Shown here in pieces: positions 58,258-64,000 of a stretch of DNA of 64,000 nucleotides (positions within the stretch are counted from its first letter, which is position 1; every line of letters begins with the position of its first letter). This DNA comes from Vitreoscilla filiformis (GTDB lineage Bacteria; Pseudomonadota; Gammaproteobacteria; Burkholderiales; Burkholderiaceae_C): assembly GCF_002222655.1 (NCBI RefSeq), contig NZ_CP022423.1, positions 3,286,001-3,350,000 on the forward strand, read 5' to 3'. Below the pieces are notes generated by a model, which ran no database searches, was not told the origin of the DNA, and saw nothing but the letters and a program-made list of their open reading frames with translations. Made by a program: the position numbers and the translations under genes.

Positions 58258-59463
58258 TCAGAAACAGCCTGCCGGCACGCGCACCCACCCCTCCATGAGA
58301 ATGCGCGCACTGCGGCTCATCACCGCCCGGGTCACGCGCCACTGCGGCCCGGAAGGCCCGTCGCAGCACGCTGCCGTTGCGCCCACGCGCAGGGTGCCGG
58401 AAGGGTGCCCGAAACGCACCACAGCCCGCGCCGCACCCCCTGCCGCTTGGCTGACCAGCGTGCCCGGAATCGCCGCCGCTGTGGCAATGGCCACCGAGGT
58501 GGTGCCCATCATGGCGTGGTGCAACTGGCCCATGGACAGGCCCCGCACCAGCAAATCGACGTCGCCCGCCGCGACGGTCTGGCCATTGGCGGCCCGGTAG
58601 GTCGCCGGCGGCGCCACCATGGCGATCTTGGGCGAGTGCTGGCGCGTGGCAGCTTCCTCCGGCGTGCGGATCAAACCCATGCGCAACGCCCCGGCCACGC
58701 GGATGGCTTCGAACCGCGCCAAGGCCACCGGATCGCGGTTGATCCTCTCGCGGCTTTCGGTGCAGGTGTAACCCAGATCGGCAGCGCGAACGAACACCAT
58801 CGGAATGCCCGCTGTGATCAAGGTCGCGGCGATGCGCCCGCCCGGCACCACGTCCTCGGGCACGCTCAGCTCGTCCACCGTCTGGCCGGTGGGGAACAGC
58901 GCCCCGGTGTCATCGTCCGCCGGATCGAGAAATTCGAGCACGATTTCCGCCGCAGGGAAGGCCACCCCATCGAGCATGAACGCACCGTCTTCCTGCACTT
59001 GGCCACCCGCCACGGGCACATGCGCCAAGATGGTTTTGCCGATGTTGGCCTGCCAGAGGCGCACGGTACACACCCCGTCCTGCGGCACGCGTGCGACGTC
59101 CACCAGGCCAGCATGCAGGGCGAACGCCCCGGCGGCTGTGGTGAGGTTGCCGCAGTTGCCCGACCCGTCCACCAAATCCGACGTGATGGCAACTTGGGCA
59201 TACAGGTAATCCACATCGTGCCCTGGCCGTGTGCTGCGCGACAGGATCACACACTTGCTGGTGCTGGACGTGGCACCGCCCAGGCCGTCGATGTGTGCGG
59301 CGTAAGGGTCAGGGCTGCCAATGACACGCTGCAACAAACGATCCCGCGCTAGGCCGGGCACTTGGCAGGCGGTGGGCAAATCATCCAGCCGAAAAAACAC
59401 ACCTTTGCTGGTGCCGCCGCGCATGTAGGTGGCAGGAATGCGGAGAGGGGACGCAGAACGCAT
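58258..59463 (-). CDS. PrpF-family cis-trans isomerase
   Basis: This 401 aa protein is of the PrpF/DUF453 family, which isomerises 2-methylaconitate or tautomerises related acids such as oxalomesaconate. It has the MRGGTSKGVFF start. The probable catalytic pair is K70 (SSTSKCVILS) and C104 (GSGNCGN), matching the Lys and Cys of studied PrpF. No prpBCD or acnD gene is nearby, so either methylcitrate or aromatic-ring-cleavage roles are possible. The ATG at 59463 is used; a TTG 21 bp upstream would add 7 residues. The gene is divergent from greB. Confidence 0.85.
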   Translation of the reverse strand: MRSASPLRIPATYMRGGTSKGVFFRLDDLPTACQVPGLARDRLLQRVIGSPDPYAAHIDGLGGATSSTSKCVILSRSTRPGHDVDYLYAQVAITSDLVDGSGNCGNLTTAAGAFALHAGLVDVARVPQDGVCTVRLWQANIGKTILAHVPVAGGQVQEDGAFMLDGVAFPAAEIVLEFLDPADDDTGALFPTGQTVDELSVPEDVVPGGRIAATLITAGIPMVFVRAADLGYTCTESRERINRDPVALARFEAIRVAGALRMGLIRTPEEAATRQHSPKIAMVAPPATYRAANGQTVAAGDVDLLVRGLSMGQLHHAMMGTTSVAIATAAAIPGTLVSQAAGGAARAVVRFGHPSGTLRVGATAACCDGPSGPQWRVTRAVMSRSARILMEGWVRVPAGCF

Positions 59464-59530
59464 GGGGTGCAAGCTCCAACACAATCACGCCATCCTGCCT
59501 CAAACCCTGCTGTGATTCGATTTTTGTGCC

Positions 59531-60100
59531 ATGAGCCCAGCCTCCCGTTCTTCCCCCAGTGCCAGTGACCACGACGATGACGACACCGGCGGCCTCCCGC
59601 CCCTGCCCGCCGGCACCCGCAACTACATGACCCCCGCCGGCTACGCCGCCCTGCGCGCCGAGTTGCTGCACCTGATCGATGTGGAACGGCCCAAAGTGGT
59701 CGAAGTGGTGCATTGGGCCGCCTCCAACGGCGACCGCTCCGAAAACGGCGACTACCTCTACGGCAAAAAACGCCTGCGCGAAATCGACCGGCGCATCCGT
59801 TTCCTCACCAAGCGGCTGGATCTGGCAGAAGTGGCCGACCCCTCGCAGCACTTCGGCGGGGATCAGATTTTTTTCGGTGCCACCGTCACCTACGCCAACG
59901 CCAAGGGCGAGGAGCGCACCATCACCATCAAAGGCATCGACGAGGTGGATCACCTGGCCGGTGAGGTGAGCTGGATTTCCCCCGTGGCCCGCGCCCTGCT
60001 CAAAGCCCGCGAAGGCGACGAGGTGCGCCTGATGACCCCCGGCGGGGTCGAGGTGCTGGAAGTGATCGAGGTGCGTTACCCCGCCCCGCCCCATGCCTGA
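59531..60100 (+). CDS. greB: Transcription elongation factor GreB
   Basis: GreB enters the RNA polymerase secondary channel and stimulates cleavage of backtracked RNA. The 189 aa protein has an N-terminal acidic extension of about 25 residues (SDHDDDDTGG), then a coiled-coil with YMTPAGYAALRAELLHL and NGDRSENGDYLYGKKRLREIDRRIRFL. A C-terminal FKBP-like domain follows. The RSENGDYLYGKKRLREID pattern distinguishes GreB from GreA. It overlaps the DUF445 gene by 8 bp. Confidence 0.93.
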   Translation: MSPASRSSPSASDHDDDDTGGLPPLPAGTRNYMTPAGYAALRAELLHLIDVERPKVVEVVHWAASNGDRSENGDYLYGKKRLREIDRRIRFLTKRLDLAEVADPSQHFGGDQIFFGATVTYANAKGEERTITIKGIDEVDHLAGEVSWISPVARALLKAREGDEVRLMTPGGVEVLEVIEVRYPAPPHA

Positions 60101-61370
60101 TAACGCCGATCCCCGCCTCGCCGCGTTGCGGCGCCTCCAGGCGGTGGCCACGGGCGCGTTGCTGGTCGCCATCGCGGGCTGGGTGATGGGCCATGCCATG
60201 GGCGCCCAAGGGGGGTGGGCTTGGGTGATCGCCGCGTGTGAAGCCGCCACCATCGGCGCCTTGGCGGATTGGTTTGCCGTGGTGGCGCTGTTTCGCCGCC
60301 CGCTCGGGCTGCCGCTGCCGCACACGGCCATCGTGCCGCGCAACAAAGACCGCATTGCCGACCACCTGGCGCAGTTCGTCCGCGACCATTTCCTCGCCCC
60401 CGACGTGCTATTGCCCCATCTGCGCACCCTCGACCCCGCCGCGCACCTCGGCCAATGGCTGCGCGACCCCGCACGGGTGGCCCAAGTGGTGAACGTGGCC
60501 CGCTCGGCCTCTGCTGAACTGCTCGCCCTCTTGGAAGATGAACGCCTGGCCGACGCCCTGCACCGCCTCCTGCGGGAACAGGCGCGGCAGTGGAACGCTT
60601 CGGCCAGCGTCGGCCAAGTGCTGGGGTTGCTGACGCGCGGAGAGCGCCACCACGCCCTGCTCGACGCCGGCTTGCACCAAGTGGCCCACTGGCTGGGTGA
60701 AGAGCCGGCGAAAAAAGCGCTGGCCGCCATGGCGTTGCGCCACATCCGCAAAGAGTGGCCTTGGTTGATCGGGCTGGCGGAACGCTTCGCGTCCGTGCCG
60801 AACATGGCGGATTCGCTGGCCGCGCAAGTCAGCGCCTCGGCGATTGCCGAACTGCGCGAGGTGCTGGCCCAGCCTCACCACCCCTTGCGCCAGCGTTACG
60901 ACGCCTGGGTGAACGCCCAAATCGAACGCCTGCGCCACGATCCCAGCCTCATGGCCGATGTCAACGCCCTGAAAGATCGGACGCTGGACGACCCCGTGTG
61001 CCGCGCCTACGTGGACACCCTGTGGCGCGACATCCGCGCCGTGCTCCATGCCGATTTGGCGGCCCCCGACTCTCACGTCGCCCGCCACCTGGCGCAGATG
61101 TTGACCCTGCTGGGCGAACGCCTGGCCGAGGATCCGGCCCTGCGCGCAGCCCTCAACACGCACCTGGAACACCTCGCTGGCGACCTCAGCCAAACGGTGC
61201 AAAACGGGCTGTCCGAGCACATCGCCCGCACGCTCAAAGCTTGGGACGATGAACGGCTGGTGACCCAGATCGAACGCAGCGTCGGGCGCGATTTGCAGTT
61301 CATCCGCCTGAACGGCACGCTCATCGGCGCCATGGCGGGATTGGTGTTGCATGCGCTGCGCGTTTTGTAA
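60093..61370 (+). CDS. DUF445-family membrane protein
   Basis: This 425 aa DUF445 protein is of unknown function. An N-terminal hydrophobic region (about 15-55) has WVMGHAMGAQGGWAWVIAACEAATIGALADWFAVVALFRRPLG. A long helical, mostly soluble middle (PHTAIVPRNKDRIADHLAQFV) follows, then a final C-terminal membrane helix (LIGAMAGLVLHAL). The start overlaps the greB stop by 8 bp, so the two are translationally linked. Confidence 0.88.
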   Translation: MPDNADPRLAALRRLQAVATGALLVAIAGWVMGHAMGAQGGWAWVIAACEAATIGALADWFAVVALFRRPLGLPLPHTAIVPRNKDRIADHLAQFVRDHFLAPDVLLPHLRTLDPAAHLGQWLRDPARVAQVVNVARSASAELLALLEDERLADALHRLLREQARQWNASASVGQVLGLLTRGERHHALLDAGLHQVAHWLGEEPAKKALAAMALRHIRKEWPWLIGLAERFASVPNMADSLAAQVSASAIAELREVLAQPHHPLRQRYDAWVNAQIERLRHDPSLMADVNALKDRTLDDPVCRAYVDTLWRDIRAVLHADLAAPDSHVARHLAQMLTLLGERLAEDPALRAALNTHLEHLAGDLSQTVQNGLSEHIARTLKAWDDERLVTQIERSVGRDLQFIRLNGTLIGAMAGLVLHALRVL

Positions 61371-61398
61371 TGCAAAACTCAATATCACGCCCATGTTA

Positions 61399-61416
61399 CA
61401 AAGTTGAGCAAAGTTG
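61399..61416 (+). repeat. Tandem CAAAGTTG boxes upstream of DUF485-actP
   Basis: CAAAGTTG occurs twice (61399-61406 and 61409-61416), 10 bp apart and so on the same helix face. It lies 113 bp before the DUF485 start. It could be an activator site. Confidence 0.3.
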
Positions 61417-61528
61417 TCGGAGTCTTGCGTTCAGCTTTCAGCACAGCGGGGGGTCTGTGAATGCCTTGAGCAGGTGGAGCAAGCGGATTTACCCTGCCGT
61501 GCTTTTCCTTATTGAGGAGACATCTCCC

Positions 61529-61858
61529 ATGTCACAACAACAGATTTACCAACGAATCCGCGAGCACCCGGACTTCAACCGTTTGGTGCAAACACGCAGC
61601 CAGCTCTCTTGGACGCTGGTGGCCGTGCTGATGGTGTTGTTCTACGGCCTGATTTTGGTCGTGGCGTTCAACCCATCGATCATGGGCCAGCGCCTGGGCG
61701 GTGAAACGTCGGCGTACACCCTGGGGGTGGCCGTGATTTTCAGCATGTTCGTGTTCTTCTGGGGCCTGACCGCGCTGTACGTCAAACGCGCCAACACCGA
61801 GTTCGATGAACTCACCCTGAAGATCGTCCAAGACGCCAGCAAGGGAGCCCGCAAGTGA
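61529..61858 (+). CDS. yjcH: DUF485 membrane protein of the acetate uptake operon
   Basis: This 109 aa DUF485 protein has two hydrophobic helices (about 30-50 and 68-88) and a conserved [21 protein letters not shown] start. The ATG at 61529 has GAGGAGA upstream. In E. coli the homolog YjcH lies between acs and actP. Here its stop overlaps the actP GTG by 4 bp. Its role beside the symporter is not known. Confidence 0.9.
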   Translation: MSQQQIYQRIREHPDFNRLVQTRSQLSWTLVAVLMVLFYGLILVVAFNPSIMGQRLGGETSAYTLGVAVIFSMFVFFWGLTALYVKRANTEFDELTLKIVQDASKGARK

Positions 61859-63537
61859 CCATCCCCCGTTTCATGCACCGCCTGGGCGCCAGCGCCCTGG
61901 GCCTGCTGGCTTCGGCCAGCGCCTTCGCCGGCCCGGCCATGGAAGCGGCTGAAAAGCAGCCGCTCAACATGCACGCCATCGTGATGTTCCTGATCTTCGT
62001 CGCACTGACGATGGGCATCACCTACTGGGCCTCCAACCGCACCAAGTCGGCAGCGGACTTCTACACCGCCGGTGGCGGCATCACCGGCTTCCAAAACGGC
62101 TTGGCCATCGCGGGGGACTACATGTCCGCCGCCACGCTGCTGGGCCTGACCGCGCTGGTCTACGGCTCGGGTCTGGACGGCTACATCTACGCCATCTGCT
62201 TCTTCGTCGGCTGGCCCGTGATTCTGTTCCTGATGGCCGAGCGCCTGCGCAACCTGGGCCGCTTCACCTTCTCGGACATCACCGCCTACCGCCTCGACGA
62301 AGGCAAGGTGCGCACGATGGCTTCGATCGGCTCGCTGGTCGTGGTGTGCTTCTACCTGATCGCCCAGATGGTCGGCGCCGGTCAGCTCATCAAGCTGCTG
62401 TTCGGTTTGGACTACAACGTCGCCGTGCTGGTGGTGGGCTGCTTGATGCTGGTCTACGTGATCAAGGGCGGCATGCTGGCCACCACGTGGGTGCAGATCA
62501 TCAAAGCCTGCTTGCTGCTGGCTGGGGGCACCCTGGTGATGCTGTTGGCCATGAGCCAATTTGGCTTCAGCTACACCACGCTGATCGAACAAGCCACCGC
62601 CGCGCACAAGAACGGCTGGAACATCATGAACACCGGCAAGCTGGTGGCCGATCCGGTGACGGCCATCTCGCTCGGCCTGGGCCTGATGTTTGGTATCGCG
62701 GGCCTGCCGCACATCCTGATGCGCTTCTTCACGGTGACCAACGCCAAGGAAGCCCGCAAGTCGGTGCTGTACGCCTCGGGTTTCATCGCCTACTTCTTCA
62801 ACGTGATCTTCCTGATGGGTCTGTGCGCCATCGTGATCGTCGGCCAAAACCCGGAGTTCTTTGAAGGCGGCACCGTCGGCGGCGAGCTGATCGGCGGCGG
62901 CAACATGGTGGCGATGCACCTGTCCAAGGCCGTGGGCGGCAACCTGCTGCTGGGCTTCTTGGCGGCGGTGGCCTTCGCCACGATCTTGGCGGTGGTGTCG
63001 GGTCTGGCGCTGGCCGGTGCCTCGGCGGTGTCGCATGACCTGTACGCCCGTGTGATCAAGAAGGGCAAGGCCGCCGAAGCCGACGAAATGCGCATGTCGC
63101 GCATCGCCACCGTGGTGCTGGGCATCGTGGCGGTGGTGCTGGGCATTGCTTTCGAAAAGCAAAACGTGGCCTTCATGGTGGGTCTGGCCTTCGGTGTGGC
63201 GGCATCGAGCAACTTCCCGGTGCTGATCATGTCGATGTACTGGAAGGGCTTGACCACCCGTGGCGCCCTGGCCGGTGGTTACATTGGCTTGTTCACCGCT
63301 GTGACGTTGGTGGTGATGTCCAAGTCGGTGTGGGTGACGGTGCTGGGCAATGCCGCGCCGCTGTTCCCGTATGACCAACCCGCGCTGTTCTCCATGCCGG
63401 TGGCCTTCTTCTGCTGCTGGTTGTTCTCGGTGCTGGAAGGCAACAGCCAACGCGCCCAAGCCGAAAAGGCAGCGTTCGACGATCAGTTCGTGCGCGCCCA
63501 AACCGGCCATGGTGCTGCCGCAGCGTCGAACCACTGA
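61855..63537 (+). CDS. actP: Cation/acetate symporter ActP
   Basis: This 560 aa sodium:solute symporter family protein takes up acetate (and similar short acids) with a cation. A signal-like first helix ends at [11 protein letters not shown]. About 13 membrane helices follow, with [33 protein letters not shown] and the [12 protein letters not shown] motif typical of ActP. The start is the GTG overlapping the DUF485 stop. A strong terminator follows. No acs gene is in the window. Confidence 0.94.
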   Translation: MTIPRFMHRLGASALGLLASASAFAGPAMEAAEKQPLNMHAIVMFLIFVALTMGITYWASNRTKSAADFYTAGGGITGFQNGLAIAGDYMSAATLLGLTALVYGSGLDGYIYAICFFVGWPVILFLMAERLRNLGRFTFSDITAYRLDEGKVRTMASIGSLVVVCFYLIAQMVGAGQLIKLLFGLDYNVAVLVVGCLMLVYVIKGGMLATTWVQIIKACLLLAGGTLVMLLAMSQFGFSYTTLIEQATAAHKNGWNIMNTGKLVADPVTAISLGLGLMFGIAGLPHILMRFFTVTNAKEARKSVLYASGFIAYFFNVIFLMGLCAIVIVGQNPEFFEGGTVGGELIGGGNMVAMHLSKAVGGNLLLGFLAAVAFATILAVVSGLALAGASAVSHDLYARVIKKGKAAEADEMRMSRIATVVLGIVAVVLGIAFEKQNVAFMVGLAFGVAASSNFPVLIMSMYWKGLTTRGALAGGYIGLFTAVTLVVMSKSVWVTVLGNAAPLFPYDQPALFSMPVAFFCCWLFSVLEGNSQRAQAEKAAFDDQFVRAQTGHGAAAASNH

Positions 63538-63585
63538 TGCTTCACCCGTCGGCCAGCGGCTCCGGCTGCTGGCTTTACGCTTCAA

Positions 63586-63612
63586 CCCTCGGTGACCCCG
63601 AGGGTTTTTTTT
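63586..63612 (+). terminator. Rho-independent terminator after actP
   Basis: CCCTCGG (63586-63592) pairs with CCGAGGG (63598-63604) around TGACC, followed by eight T. It also lies between actP and the convergent moeA. Confidence 0.92.
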
Positions 63613-63616
63613 CGCC

Positions 63617-64000
63617 TCACACCAGCCCGTCGAACAACCAAACGCTGACGTCGTCCCCCGCAGCGACGCTGCCTTGTTCGTGATCGAGCGCCACCAGCGC
63701 GTTGGCTTCGCACATGCTGCGCAGCACACCCGAGCTTTGTGAGCCCGTCAGGTGAACGTGCCATCCCCCATCGGGCGCCACGCTGACAATGCCCCGCTGG
63801 AACTCACTGCGCCCCGGGCGCTTGCGAATCGGCGCCACGCTGCGCGCCCGCAGGGCTGGCAGAGGCTGGGGTTGCGCTCCGGCCAGCGTCAGCAGGGCCT
63901 CGCGCACCAGCACGTAAAACGCCACCAACGCTGCCACCGGATTGCCCGGCAAGGCAAACAACGCCACCGGGCGGGGGAATCCGTCCGGCTGCGCGCCGCG
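63617..64000 (-). CDS. moeA: Molybdopterin molybdotransferase MoeA, 3' part
   Basis: Only the C-terminal 127 residues lie in the window; the 5' part runs beyond 64000. The visible sequence has FALPGNPVAALVAFYVLVREAL, the conserved MoeA block, and then the C-terminal beta-barrel domain (EFQRGIVSVAPDGGWHVHLTGSQSSGVLRSMCEANALVALD). MoeA inserts molybdate into adenylated molybdopterin to complete the molybdenum cofactor. The gene converges on actP. Confidence 0.9.
   Translation of the reverse strand, partial: RGAQPDGFPRPVALFALPGNPVAALVAFYVLVREALLTLAGAQPQPLPALRARSVAPIRKRPGRSEFQRGIVSVAPDGGWHVHLTGSQSSGVLRSMCEANALVALDHEQGSVAAGDDVSVWLFDGLV

Overview
The window is a GC-rich, densely packed chromosomal segment of a betaproteobacterium. 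Gene order points to Burkholderiales, near the Comamonadaceae/Sphaerotilaceae: ffh/ftsY, tRNA-Met-miaB, hemA-prfA-prmC-grxD-ubiX, rplU-rpmA-obgE-proB, pilBCD-coaE-zapD-yacG and hemCDXY. The species assignment is inference; the protein identities rest on motifs and family knowledge.

About 1-31 kb is a conserved housekeeping backbone. It covers SRP targeting (ffh, ftsY), tRNA-Met and miaB, early heme synthesis with release factor 1 and its methyltransferase, grxD, ubiX, proS, rppH, proB, obgE, rpmA/rplU, a polyprenyl diphosphate synthase, tRNA-Pro, type IV pilus assembly genes, coaE, zapD, yacG, ppc, hemCDXY and tRNA-Arg. Most same-strand neighbours overlap by ATGA-type junctions or lie within about 30 bp.

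About 31-46 kb is a catabolic island. A minus-strand unit (thiolase, CoA-transferase, second thiolase-like protein) diverges from a plus-strand unit (crotonase, feruloyl-CoA-synthetase-like ligase, SDR dehydrogenase, a branched-chain/aromatic-acid type ABC importer with a fused permease-ATPase, and an acyl-CoA dehydrogenase). Together they look like uptake, CoA activation and beta-oxidation-like chain shortening of an aryl-alkenoic or related acid. The divergent intergenic region holds two near-identical operator-like boxes.

About 45.8-52.4 kb is the accessory part. It has a sterol-desaturase-family gene, a TetR regulator that ends early, a strikingly AT-rich insert with two small unknown genes, a complete group II intron lying exactly at the AT/GC boundary, a small ORF containing 18 perfect copies of a hexanucleotide that encode Met-Ala repeats, and a chrB-chrA chromate module with a perfect inverted repeat at the chrB start. 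These features are the least ordinary in the window.

About 52.4-64 kb holds a secreted VIT/VWA/DUF2135 protein, a P-type cation ATPase, a PrpF-family isomerase, greB, a DUF445 membrane protein, a DUF485-actP acetate uptake pair and the 3' part of moeA.
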